Shown one piece after another: positions 42,001-50,819 of a DNA stretch of 64,000 nucleotides (positions are counted from its first letter, which is position 1; each line of letters opens with the position of its first letter). The notes beneath the pieces were generated by a model. The model was not told where the DNA came from and made no database searches. It saw only the letters and a program-made list of their open reading frames with translations. Source of the stretch: Paractinoplanes ovalisporus (GTDB taxonomy: Bacteria > Actinomycetota > Actinomycetes > Mycobacteriales > Micromonosporaceae); the NCBI RefSeq assembly GCF_016834655.1, contig NZ_JAENHP010000001.1, forward strand, positions 806,001 through 870,000, written 5' to 3'. The translations under genes were made by a program, and so were the position numbers.

Positions 42001-44699
42001 GTGTGGAGAGTCTGGCCGCGGACATGCCGGGCGCGGTCAGCACCCGGCCCACCGACCGCCTGCGCCTGGCCCGCGACGCCTCGCATTTCGCGCTCACCCC
42101 CAGCGCGGTGGTCACGGTGGCGTCGGCCGGTGACGTGGCCCGGCTCTTCGCCGCGGGGCAGCCGCTCACGTTCCGGTCGGGCGGCACGAGCCTGTCCGGC
42201 CAGGGTGTCACCGATGGCATCCTGGTCGACAGCCGCCGCCACTTCCGCGACATCGAGGTCCTCGACGACGGTTTCCGCGTACGGGTCGGCCCGGGCGCCA
42301 CCGTACGGCAGGTCAACACGCGGCTGGCCCGGTACGGGCGGATGCTGGGGCCCGACCCGGCCAGCGAGGTCGCCTGCACGCTGGGCGGCGTGGTGGCCAA
42401 CAACTCCAGCGGCATGGCCTGCGGCACCGCTGCCAACAGCTACGCGCTGATCGACTCGGTCGTGGTCGTGCTGCCCTCCGGCACCACGCTGGACACCGGT
42501 GACATCGACGCCGACGACCAGCTCCGGGCGCGGGAACCCGACCTGTGGGCCGGGCTGAACCGCCTGCGCGACCGGGTTCGCGGAAACGCCGCCTCACGCG
42601 CCTCGATCGAGCGGCAGTTCGCGCTGAAGAACACCATGGGCTACGGCCTCAACGCCCTGCTCGACCACGACCGGCCGGCCGACATCCTGACCCGTCTGCT
42701 GGTCGGCAGCGAGGGCACGCTCGGCTTCCTGGCCTCGATCGTGATGCGGACCGTGCCGGTGCACGCCCACGCCCGTACGGGATTCCTGGTCTTCGACGAT
42801 CTGGCCGCCGCCACCGCCGCGCTGCCGGGCCTGGTCGCCACCGACCCGGCCGCGATCGAACTGCTCGACGCCACCTCGTTGCGGGTCGGCCAGTCGGACG
42901 CCGACGTCGACCCGGGACTGGCCGCCCTCGACGTCCGCCACCACGCCGCCCTGCTGGTCGAATACCGGGCCGGCACCGCGGCCGAGGCCGACGCGCGGGC
43001 CGAGGAAGCCGCCGGGACACTCGCGCGTCTTCCGCTGGTGACACCGGCCGAGCTCAAGAGCGACCCCGCCGCCCGCAACCGACTGTGGCACCTGCGAAAA
43101 GGCCTCTACGCCAAGGTGGCGGGCGCCCGGCCGCCGGGCACGGCCGCGTTGCTGGAGGACATCGCCGTACCGGTGCCGGAACTTCTGCCGGCCTGCCGTG
43201 AGCTGATCGGGCTGTTCGAGCGGCACGCCTACGACCACGCCGTGATCTTCGGGCACGCCAAGGACGGCAACATCCACTTCATGCTGACCGAGCGGCTGGG
43301 CGATTCGTCGGGGCGGGACCGGTTCGGCCGGTTCACCGATGACATGGTCGACGTCGTTCTCGGGCACGGCGGCACGCTCAAGGCCGAACACGGCACCGGG
43401 CGGATGATGACCCCGTTCGTACGGCGTCAGTACGGCGACGAACTGTACGACGTGATGCTGGAGATCAAGCGGCTGTGTGACCCGCGCGGCATCCTCAACC
43501 CCGGCGTGGTGCTCAACGACGATCCGGGGGCGCACCTCGCCGCCCTCAAGACGTCGCCCGTGGTCGAGGAGGAGGTGGACCGCTGCGTGGAGTGCGGGTT
43601 CTGCGAGCCGGTGTGCCCGAGCCGCGACCTCACCACCACGCCCCGCCAGCGGATCCTGCTGCGCCGCGCTCTCGAACAGGCCCGCCTCGACGGGGACGCC
43701 GCCCTCGTCGCGTCGCTGGAGAAGGACTACGAGTACGACGCCGTGGACACGTGCGCGGTCGACGGCATGTGCCAGACCGCGTGTCCCGTGCAGATCAACA
43801 CCGGTGACCTCGTACGGCGGTTGCGGGCGTCGGATTCTCAAGGCGCGTGGGCGTTCGCGGCCCGGCACTGGTCGGCGACAACCCGCGCAATGGGCGCGGC
43901 GTTGTCCACCGCCCGCCGGCTCCCGATCGTCGCCGCGCCCGTCAGCCGGGCCGCGCACCGGATCGCCGGAGCTCCACTGTGGAGCCCCGACCTGCCGGGC
44001 GGAGGCCGGGCGAGGCCGCGCGTGACACCGGAGGACAAGCCCGACGCCATCCTGTTCTCGTCCTGCACGGGCACGATGTTCGGGCCGGCGAACGAATCCT
44101 TCGCGCGGCTGTGTGACCGGGCCGGCGTCGTCCTGGCCACCCCGCCCGGTCTGCCGTCGCTCTGCTGCGGCACGCCCTGGAAGTCGAAAGGCATGACCCG
44201 CGGCCTGGCCGAGATGGCGTCCCGGGTGCGGCCGGCGCTCGCGGGCGACATCCCCGTGGTGGTCGACGCCGCCTCCTGCACCGAGGGATTGCGCCAGCTC
44301 CTGGGTGACGTCGCGACGGTCGTCGACGCCGTGGAGTTCACCGCCACCCACCTGCTCGACCGGCTGAAGGTGACTGCGCGCCTCGGCGACCTGGCGTTGC
44401 ACCCCACCTGCTCGGCTCAGCGGATGGGCCTGACCCCGGCGCTCCTCACGGTCGCAGAGGCGGTGGCGGAACGGGTGACCGTTCCCGACTCGTGGGGCTG
44501 CTGCGGGTTCGCCGGCGACCGCGGGCTGCTGCACCCGGAGTTGACCGCCGCCGCCACCGCACCCCAGGCGGCCGAGCTGGCCGGGCGGCACTTCGACGCG
44601 TACGCCTCCTGCAACCGCACCTGCGAGCTCGGCATGACACGGGCGACCGGGCACACGTACGAACATGTCCTGGACGTCTTGGAAAGAGTGACCCGATGA
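41997..44699 (+). CDS. FAD-linked oxidase / Fe-S oxidoreductase (D-2-hydroxyacid dehydrogenase type)
   Basis: The 900-residue enzyme has a PCMH FAD domain (FRSGGTSLSGQGVTDGILVD; LGGVVANNSSGMACG) and a FAD-oxidase C-terminal domain (FGHAKDGNIHFM, LKAEHGTGRMM). Two 4Fe-4S motifs follow (CVECGFCEPVCP and CAVDGMCQTACP), then a CCG-type domain (LCCGTPWKS, GCCGFAGDRG). This is the one-chain form of GlcD/Dld plus GlcF-like subunits, oxidising a 2-hydroxy acid and passing electrons to the respiratory chain. It probably handles a hydroxy-acid fragment of the imported substrate. Its GTG start overlaps the PPC gene. Confidence 0.92.
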   Translation: MSVESLAADMPGAVSTRPTDRLRLARDASHFALTPSAVVTVASAGDVARLFAAGQPLTFRSGGTSLSGQGVTDGILVDSRRHFRDIEVLDDGFRVRVGPGATVRQVNTRLARYGRMLGPDPASEVACTLGGVVANNSSGMACGTAANSYALIDSVVVVLPSGTTLDTGDIDADDQLRAREPDLWAGLNRLRDRVRGNAASRASIERQFALKNTMGYGLNALLDHDRPADILTRLLVGSEGTLGFLASIVMRTVPVHAHARTGFLVFDDLAAATAALPGLVATDPAAIELLDATSLRVGQSDADVDPGLAALDVRHHAALLVEYRAGTAAEADARAEEAAGTLARLPLVTPAELKSDPAARNRLWHLRKGLYAKVAGARPPGTAALLEDIAVPVPELLPACRELIGLFERHAYDHAVIFGHAKDGNIHFMLTERLGDSSGRDRFGRFTDDMVDVVLGHGGTLKAEHGTGRMMTPFVRRQYGDELYDVMLEIKRLCDPRGILNPGVVLNDDPGAHLAALKTSPVVEEEVDRCVECGFCEPVCPSRDLTTTPRQRILLRRALEQARLDGDAALVASLEKDYEYDAVDTCAVDGMCQTACPVQINTGDLVRRLRASDSQGAWAFAARHWSATTRAMGAALSTARRLPIVAAPVSRAAHRIAGAPLWSPDLPGGGRARPRVTPEDKPDAILFSSCTGTMFGPANESFARLCDRAGVVLATPPGLPSLCCGTPWKSKGMTRGLAEMASRVRPALAGDIPVVVDAASCTEGLRQLLGDVATVVDAVEFTATHLLDRLKVTARLGDLALHPTCSAQRMGLTPALLTVAEAVAERVTVPDSWGCCGFAGDRGLLHPELTAAATAPQAAELAGRHFDAYASCNRTCELGMTRATGHTYEHVLDVLERVTR

Positions 44700-44882
44700 C
44701 CGTCTTGAACGGGTGGCCCGAAGACCATGTTGGAAGGCACGACCCGATGACCGTGCTGGAAGGCACGACCCGAAGACGGGCTGGAAGCGTAACCCGAAGA
44801 CCGTGCCGGAAAGCGCAACCCGATGACGGGCACGAAAGGACGACCCGATGACCGGGCACGAAAGGGATATCCGATGACCGCG
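44679..44882 (+). repeat. Eight-unit ~26-bp tandem array of RBS/start-codon-like sequence
   Basis: Units begin near 44679, 44705, 44730, 44756, 44781, 44806, 44832 and 44858. The shared form is GGAAAG..NNACCCGATGACCG: a purine-rich RBS-like block followed 6-9 nt later by ATGACCG or AAGACCG. The first unit is the last codons and stop of the oxidoreductase; the last holds the true RBS and ATG (44874) of the gamma-carbonic-anhydrase gene. Four intermediate units keep ATG. This fills the 174-nt gap between the genes. Confidence 0.85.
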
Positions 44883-45353
44883 TGGGTGGCGCCGGGCGCG
44901 TTCGTGCTCGGCAAGGTGACGCTCGGCGAGAACGCGAGCGTCTGGTACACCGCCGTGCTGCGCGCCGACCGTGACAGCATCACGGTCGGCGACAGCACGA
45001 ACCTGCAGGACGGCGTGGTCGTGCACGCCGACCCCGGCCACCCCGTACTGCTGGGCGAGCGGGTCAGCGTCGGTCACCGCGCGGTCCTGCACGGGTGCAC
45101 GGTCGAGGACGACGTGCTGATCGGCATGGGCGCGATCGTCATGAACGGCGCCCGCGTCGGCGCCGGCTCGATCGTCGGGGCCGGCGCGCTGGTTCCCGAG
45201 GGCTTCGCCGTACCGCCGGGCTCACTGGTGCTCGGCATGCCCGGCAAGGTCCGCCGCCCGGTCACCGACGCCGAGCGGTCCACGATCCGCGCGAACGCCC
45301 TCGAATACGTCGACCTGGCCCGCTACCACCGTGACCTGAACTCGAGTACGTAG
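44874..45353 (+). CDS. Gamma-carbonic anhydrase family protein (left-handed beta-helix)
   Basis: A 159-residue hexapeptide-repeat protein. Turns such as VTLGENASVWYTAVLRAD and VGAGSIVGAGALVPEG form the beta-helix, and metal-ligand His residues lie in VVVHADPGHP and VGHRAVLHG. Members bind zinc or iron; many have no proven carbonic anhydrase activity and serve in acyl-CoA-related pathways (CaiE/PaaY-like). As last gene of the catabolic operon a thioesterase or maturation role is possible. ATG 44874 has GAAAGGG upstream. The C terminus ARYHRDLNSST is followed by a partial duplicate of itself. Confidence 0.9.
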   Translation: MTAWVAPGAFVLGKVTLGENASVWYTAVLRADRDSITVGDSTNLQDGVVVHADPGHPVLLGERVSVGHRAVLHGCTVEDDVLIGMGAIVMNGARVGAGSIVGAGALVPEGFAVPPGSLVLGMPGKVRRPVTDAERSTIRANALEYVDLARYHRDLNSST

Positions 45354-45363
45354 GTCCGGCCCG

Positions 45364-45540
45364 CTACCACCGCGACCTGAAGTAGTGCCGGCTCCCCCAG
45401 TCGGCCACCTCGACCCTGAGGGTGCGGGCCGCGGTATCGGCCGTACGGAAGTGGATGCCGAGCAGGATCCGCGCGTCCACGACGTCGGCCCGCAGAGCGG
45501 CGCCGCCCCGGCAGTGCCGCGTCGCACCGGGCCGGAGATT
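45364..45540 (-). pseudogene. C-terminal relic of a vanadium haloperoxidase/PAP2-like gene
   Basis: On the minus strand the frame reads ADVVDARILLGIHFRTADTA, then RVEVADWGSRHYFRSRW and stop. IHFRTAD followed by a late HYFR terminus is characteristic of the C-terminal end of actinobacterial vanadium-dependent haloperoxidase/PAP2-like proteins. Only about 55 residues remain, with no catalytic region and no start. The final codons overlap a duplicated segment of the gamma-carbonic-anhydrase 3' end. Confidence 0.5.
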
Positions 45541-45545
45541 ACACG

Positions 45546-45842
45546 CTACTGCTGGTCGGGGATGGTGGTGATGTCGTCGAGGCCGGCGATCGACAGGACC
45601 GGCGCCAACAGGGAGTTGGAGACCAGGCGCAAGCGGTCGATGTGCGGGAACAGGGCCGCCAGGCCCGCGCTGTCGATGTATTCGACTGCGGTCAGGTCGA
45701 CGGTTACCGTGGCGGCGTCCTCGGTGTCGGTCAGGGCGGTGGCCAAGGCGGCCGCGTTGCTCATGTCGATCTCGCCGACGGCGGTCAGCAGGACGGCGCC
45801 GTCGGGGGTGCGGGCGGGCGTCAGCGTCAGCGGAGTGCTCAT
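45546..45842 (-). CDS. STAS-domain anti-sigma factor antagonist
   Basis: A 98-residue single STAS domain with the SpoIIAA-like core VGEIDMSNAAALATAL and the phospho-Ser site in VEYIDSAGLAALF (Ser near residue 58). It overlaps the upstream sensor gene by 4 nt (ATGA, 45839-45842). The sensor's C-terminal kinase domain would phosphorylate it and its PP2C domain could dephosphorylate it, as in partner-switching systems. The sigma factor target is not in view. Confidence 0.9.
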   Translation of the reverse strand: MSTPLTLTPARTPDGAVLLTAVGEIDMSNAAALATALTDTEDAATVTVDLTAVEYIDSAGLAALFPHIDRLRLVSNSLLAPVLSIAGLDDITTIPDQQ

Positions 45843-48800
45843 CGCGGGATCCTTGTTTGCAGGCCGACAATGGTTCCGGCGGCGCCGGTTGTCACGGTTA
45901 CCTCGGACATCAGGGCGCGCATCAGGGTCATGCCTCGGCCACGGTGGGGGTCGGCGGCGGGCTGCGGGGTTTTCCAGGCGCCGGTGTCGGTGATGGTCAG
46001 ATGCAGGTCGTGAGCCGTCGCCGCGGCCCGCAGGCGGATCAGGCCGCCGGGCAGGGCTCGGTGGCCGTGCTCGATGGCGTTGGCGCAGGCCTCGCCGGCC
46101 GCGACCAGCACGTTCTGGGTGGTGGTGGAGTCGACGCCGCAGCGGGCCAGCCAGCCGCGCAGCATCGAGCGGACCGTGGCCAGGCGGGTCGCCTCGGCCG
46201 GAAACTCCACCTCGAGCGGGCCGGGGTGACGGTAGAGCAGCAGCGCCACGTCGTCGTCGTAGCCGCTGTCGGGGGCCATGCTGTCCATGACCACCGTCGC
46301 CAGGTCTTCCAGGGCGGCCGAGCGGGCCTGCTGGACGGCGGTGGCCGCCCTCTGGATGCCGGTGGTCAGCGGCTGGCGGCGGCGTTCGACCAGGCCGTCG
46401 GTGTAGAGCAGCAGCGTGGCCCGCACCGGGACGGTGTAGTGGGCCTCGGGTCGTTCGGTCTCCGCCCGTACGCCCAGGGGCCGTGACCGCCCCTGGTCGA
46501 GCAGGTCGGTCGCGCCGTCGGCGTGGGTCACGACGGCCGGTGGGTGGCCGGCGCTGGCGTACGTCAGTTCCCCGCTCGCCGGGTCGAGCACGCCGCAGAA
46601 GACCGTGGCGCACATCGCGCCCGGCAGCTGGGCGGCGAACCGGTCGAGCGCGGTCAGGGTCTGGGCGGGGTCGGTGTTCTGCAGCAGCAGGGCGCGGCAG
46701 GCGGAGCGCAGCTGGCCCATCACCGTGGCTGCCCGCAGTCCGTGCCCGACGCAGTCGCCGACCACGATCCCGATCCGGCCGTCGGCCAGGGTGACCGTGT
46801 CGTACCAGTCGCCGCCGACCTTCAGCGGCCGGGTCGCGGGCGAGTAGCGGACGGCGAAACCGGCGGGCAGCTGAGCCGGGCCGAGGATGGCCCGTTGCAG
46901 GGCGAGCGCCGTCTCGCGCTGCTGGTCGATCTGGTGGATGCGGTGCAGGCCCTGCCCGAGGTGGCCGGCCAGCAACGCCAGCAGGGTCTGGTCCTGCTCG
47001 GTGAACGGGCGCTTCTCGGCCAGCTCGACCCAGAGGACCATGGCGCCGTCGGGGTGTTCCAGCGCGATGCCCGCTCCCCCGGCCTGCTCGGCGACCGGGG
47101 TCAGCAATGGCTTGTCACGCAGGGTGGTCAGGGCGCGGCGGCGTCGCTCGCTCAGGGCGTCCCAACGGGCCTCCGGTTCGGTGGTGAACACCGTGGGGTC
47201 GGCGCCGCCGTTGAAGACGACCGCGTAGACCCGGGTCGCCTGCCACAGCTCCTCGAGGACAGGCAACACCCCGGTCAGGGCTCCGGGCACGCTTTCGGCC
47301 TGCGACAGCCGGACGCTCAGGGCGGCCAGCGCGCTCTCGCGCTGCACCGCGTAGTGCTCGGCGGTGACGTCGCGGAACGTGCCGACGACGGCCCGGCGAC
47401 CGGTATCCGGGTCTTCGACCTGGTTGAACGCCGCCGCCACCCACAGCTTGTGGCCGTCGCGGTGCTTGACCGGGATCGTGTAGTTGCCCGCGGACTGGTC
47501 CATGAGCAGCCCGAAGGCGTCCTGCACCTGCTGGAACCCCTCGGGGTCGGACTCCCGGTCGGGCCACCACGGGTGGACCGGCGCATAGGGCAGCCCCTCG
47601 GGGCCATAACCGAGGACGCTCGCGAACGTCGAGTTGATCTCGATGACGGCGCCGTCCTCGTCGCAGACGAAGAACGCCTCCTGCAACGAGTCGATCATCG
47701 CCGTGCGCCATCGGGCGTGGTGGTTGCGCAGCCGCGACAGCTCCACGTTGGCGCGGACCCGGGCCAGCAGCTCGGCCGACGAGAACGGCTTGACCAGGTA
47801 GTCGTCGGCTCCGGCCTCCAGCCCCTCGATCGACGCCTCCTGCCCGGCGCGGGCCGACAACAACAAGACCGGAGTTCCCGCCGTACGGGAATCCGCCCGT
47901 AGAGCCGCCACGAGCTGGAGCCCGTCGAGGCGGGGCATCATGACGTCGCTGACGATCAGGTCCGGGTTGCGCAGCCGGGCCGCCTCGAGCGCGGCCTGCC
48001 CGTCCGGGACCGCCTGCACCTCGTGGCCGGCCGAGCGCAGCAACCGGGTCAGGTAGTCGCGCATGTCGGCGTTGTCGTCGGCGATCAGCACCGTGGCCGG
48101 TTTCTCGGAGCGGTCCGGGATCGGCTCCTCGGGCCCGCCCGGCAGCCAGCGCAGCGCCTCCTCGACGAACGGGTCGGCCGTGGACGACACCGTCACCGCG
48201 CCGGCCTCGGTGGTCACCGACTCGGGAGGCAGGTGACCGGCGCCGGCCCGCAACCGGATGGTGAACGTCGTTCCTGCACCCAGCACGCTGGTCGCGGTGA
48301 TCGTGCCGCCGTGCAGCTCGACGAGTTCCTTGACCAGGGCCAGGCCGATGCCGCTGCCCTCGTTGGACCGGGAACGGGCGTTCTCGATGCGGTGGAAGCG
48401 TTCGAACAGTTTCGGCATCTCGGGCTCGGGCACCCCGACCCCGGTGTCGGCCACGGTGACCACGGCGTCGTCACCCTCGGGCCGTACGGAAACCCGCACT
48501 CCCCCGGTGAAGGTGAACTTGAGCGCGTTGCTGAGCAGGTTGAGAACGATCTTCTCCCACAGGCCGCGGTCGAGGTAGACCCCGGGCAGCGGCGGGCAGT
48601 CGACCTCGAAGCTCAACTCGGCGCGCTCGATCGCGGACCGGAACACGCTGGCCAGTTCGGCCGTGGTGGCGCCGAGGTCGAGCGGTTCGAAGCGGGCCTG
48701 CATGCGGCCGGCCTCGATGCGCGAGAAGTCGAGCAGCGTGGTGACCAGCTTGCCCAGCCGCAGCCCGTTGCGGTGGATGACGTCGAGTTCGGCCCGCACC

Positions 48801-49909
48801 CCGCCGTCGGTGATGTCGGGGCGGCCGCGCAGCTCTTCGACCGGGCCCATGATGAGGGTCAACGGGGTGCGGAACTCGTGGCTGATGTTGGAGAAGAACG
48901 CCGTCTTGGCCCGGTCGAGCTCGGCCAGCTCCTCGGCCCGGCGCTGCTGGGCCTGATAACTGCGGGCGCTGCCGATGGCGGCCGCGATGTGGCCGGCGAC
49001 CAGATCGACGAACCCGCGATAGACGTCGTCGAGGGCGCGGAACCGGTTGAGCCCGGCGACCAGGAAGCCGTACGGGATGCCGCCCTGTTGCAGCAACGGC
49101 ACCAGCAAGGCCTCGGTCGGGGGCTCGTGCCAGTCGCCGGATGGCAGGTCACCGGTCAGCGGCACCAGCTCGGACTCGCCCCGCATGACCGCCTCGGTGG
49201 GCCAGCGCGCCGGGTCGGCCACCGGGTGCCCGTCGATGATCCCGGTCGCCCCGGCCAGCCGGGAACCGGAAGGGTCGAAGAGATAGGTCAGTGTGAAGGG
49301 CAGGTCGTGCTGGTTGCGCTCGAGCTGGGCGCCGGCGAACGCGAGGGCCTGCTCCTCGGTGCGCACGACCGTCGGGTCGGAGCCCAGGTCGCGCAGGGTG
49401 GCCATCCGGCGTTCGCCGATCACCCGTACGGTGTCCTCGCTGACCACACAGAGCATGCCGACCAGGTCGCCGTCGTCGTCGCGCAGCGGGCTGTAGGAGA
49501 ACGTGTGGTAGGTCTCCTCGCGGTAGCCGGAGCGTTCGAGGAAGAGCAGCAGACCCTGGTCCCAGGTCGCGTGGCCGGTGGCGAGCACGCTGAGGATGCG
49601 CGGGCCGATGTCGTCCCAGATCTCGGCCCAGACCTCGCTGGCCGGACGGCCCAGCGCCCACGGATATTTGCTGCCGAGGGTGTCGTCGCGATAGGCGGCG
49701 TTGCAGAAGAAGGTGAGCTGCGGGCCCCAGGCCATCCACATCGGGAACCGCGACGACAGCAGGATGCTGACCGCGGTGCGCAGACTCTGCGGCCACTGCG
49801 CGGGCGGCCCCAGCGGAGTCTGGTCCCACGCCACCGCCATGAGGTCGCGACCGACCTCGCCCCCGCCGGCGAAAACCTCAGCGCCGGCGTCCGGCTCCTC
49901 CCGATCCAT
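45839..49909 (-). CDS. Multidomain sensor: PAS-GAF-histidine kinase-receiver-PAS-GAF-PP2C-anti-sigma kinase
   Basis: The 1356-residue soluble protein has, in order: PAS-like domain (about 30-165), GAF (175-320), HisKA with His344 in SNISHEFRTPL, and HATPase (N-box LNLLSNALKF; DTGVGVP; GSGIGLAL). A receiver follows, with Asp655 in VSDVMMPRLDG and Lys707 in YLVKPFS, then PAS (735-855) and GAF (865-1000). A SpoIIE-type PP2C (1015-1225; GGDWYDTV, GDCVGHGL) and an HATPase_c_2 anti-sigma kinase (1235-1355; AAGEACANAIEHGHR) end the chain. It joins a two-component phosphorelay to partner switching in one chain and is coupled to a STAS gene. Confidence 0.93.
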   Translation of the reverse strand: MDREEPDAGAEVFAGGGEVGRDLMAVAWDQTPLGPPAQWPQSLRTAVSILLSSRFPMWMAWGPQLTFFCNAAYRDDTLGSKYPWALGRPASEVWAEIWDDIGPRILSVLATGHATWDQGLLLFLERSGYREETYHTFSYSPLRDDDGDLVGMLCVVSEDTVRVIGERRMATLRDLGSDPTVVRTEEQALAFAGAQLERNQHDLPFTLTYLFDPSGSRLAGATGIIDGHPVADPARWPTEAVMRGESELVPLTGDLPSGDWHEPPTEALLVPLLQQGGIPYGFLVAGLNRFRALDDVYRGFVDLVAGHIAAAIGSARSYQAQQRRAEELAELDRAKTAFFSNISHEFRTPLTLIMGPVEELRGRPDITDGGVRAELDVIHRNGLRLGKLVTTLLDFSRIEAGRMQARFEPLDLGATTAELASVFRSAIERAELSFEVDCPPLPGVYLDRGLWEKIVLNLLSNALKFTFTGGVRVSVRPEGDDAVVTVADTGVGVPEPEMPKLFERFHRIENARSRSNEGSGIGLALVKELVELHGGTITATSVLGAGTTFTIRLRAGAGHLPPESVTTEAGAVTVSSTADPFVEEALRWLPGGPEEPIPDRSEKPATVLIADDNADMRDYLTRLLRSAGHEVQAVPDGQAALEAARLRNPDLIVSDVMMPRLDGLQLVAALRADSRTAGTPVLLLSARAGQEASIEGLEAGADDYLVKPFSSAELLARVRANVELSRLRNHHARWRTAMIDSLQEAFFVCDEDGAVIEINSTFASVLGYGPEGLPYAPVHPWWPDRESDPEGFQQVQDAFGLLMDQSAGNYTIPVKHRDGHKLWVAAAFNQVEDPDTGRRAVVGTFRDVTAEHYAVQRESALAALSVRLSQAESVPGALTGVLPVLEELWQATRVYAVVFNGGADPTVFTTEPEARWDALSERRRRALTTLRDKPLLTPVAEQAGGAGIALEHPDGAMVLWVELAEKRPFTEQDQTLLALLAGHLGQGLHRIHQIDQQRETALALQRAILGPAQLPAGFAVRYSPATRPLKVGGDWYDTVTLADGRIGIVVGDCVGHGLRAATVMGQLRSACRALLLQNTDPAQTLTALDRFAAQLPGAMCATVFCGVLDPASGELTYASAGHPPAVVTHADGATDLLDQGRSRPLGVRAETERPEAHYTVPVRATLLLYTDGLVERRRQPLTTGIQRAATAVQQARSAALEDLATVVMDSMAPDSGYDDDVALLLYRHPGPLEVEFPAEATRLATVRSMLRGWLARCGVDSTTTQNVLVAAGEACANAIEHGHRALPGGLIRLRAAATAHDLHLTITDTGAWKTPQPAADPHRGRGMTLMRALMSEVTVTTGAAGTIVGLQTRIPR

Positions 49910-50087
49910 GAACCGAGCTCTCCCGCTTCGTCAACCGCACACCAGGCCCGGCTCCGTCCGTACCGCGCTGCGTCGATCCCTCCGCAGGATACTTCGCAGC
50001 CCGCGTCCTGACGTCCTCCGGGCGGGTGGCCCTATACCCGGATCTTGATGACTCATGCAGGCGTCTCATGCACGGCTCGCGGATACC

Positions 50088-50819
50088 CTACGCACGGCTC
50101 GCGGGCGTCTTCACGTCGGCCACGCGCAGCGTCAGCAGGGTGGCGGCCAGCAGCAGGATGCCCAGGACGGCGGGCCAGCGAGCCAGTTCGACGAGGAGCT
50201 GGGCCGAATAGGGCAGCGTCAGGTCGACGACGCCGAACAGATTGAGGGCCGTCTGCACCAGCAACGGGACCAGCAGGGCCACGCCGACCACGGCGGTTTC
50301 GCGGATCACCGTACGGGAACGGGGTGTCTTGTGCCGGGCCAGCCGTCGCGCCGAGAGGGTCAGCCAGGCCCCCAGCACCGCCCCGGCCAGACCGGCCACG
50401 ATTGTCAGCGCGATGACCCACCAGGCGGCCTGCTTGTGCACGGTGGTGAAGTCGCTGTAGACGTCGAGCCGCACCTCGCCCCGGGTGGCCGAGAACGCGT
50501 ACGTGTCGGGCGGGCCGTCCGATGTCTGCCAGCCCTCGGCCTCGACCCGGGCCCGGGCGGTGGTGGTGTCGAGGGGCGCGTTCGGGCTGGGCGCGGCCAT
50601 CGGGGCGCCGTCGCGGCGGTCCATCATGAAGCGCAGCCACGCCGCCTGGTCGGCCCGGAACGGGTCCTTCTCCACGGCGATGGCCTGCCCGGGATAGAGG
50701 ACGGCTACGGTCGCGGCGGGATCCGGGTCGGGTTGCCCGGCCTCGGCGACGCCACGGCCGAGCAGGGCGGCGGGAAGTCCGAAGAGGACGGCGCCGAGCA
50801 GGGCGAGCACGATCTTCAC
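50088..50819 (-). CDS. Membrane protein of PadR-linked operon (downstream paralogue)
   Basis: A 243-residue protein. It has an N-terminal TM/signal segment (MKIVLALLGAVLFGLPAALL), an extracytoplasmic domain of about 100 residues (VEAEGWQTSDGPPDTYAFSA) and three C-terminal TM helices. It resembles the second half of the gene upstream, which has the similar phrase VSEGWQVSDAEVTGATW. ATG overlaps the preceding stop (ATGA). Function unknown. The 178-nt gap on its 3' side carries two GCACGGCTCGCGG copies. Confidence 0.75.
   Translation of the reverse strand: MKIVLALLGAVLFGLPAALLGRGVAEAGQPDPDPAATVAVLYPGQAIAVEKDPFRADQAAWLRFMMDRRDGAPMAAPSPNAPLDTTTARARVEAEGWQTSDGPPDTYAFSATRGEVRLDVYSDFTTVHKQAAWWVIALTIVAGLAGAVLGAWLTLSARRLARHKTPRSRTVIRETAVVGVALLVPLLVQTALNLFGVVDLTLPYSAQLLVELARWPAVLGILLLAATLLTLRVADVKTPASRA

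Noticed and set aside
44679..44882. CRISPR or IS end
   Set aside because: Contiguous ~26-bp units without spacers or inverted ends; units match the flanking RBS/start.
42594..45092. Long open frame antisense to the FAD/Fe-S oxidoreductase (832 codons)
   Set aside because: No recognisable domain; the plus-strand frame has all family motifs.
48023..50011. Open frame of 662 codons opposite the multidomain sensor
   Set aside because: Antisense shadow; no domain, no RBS.
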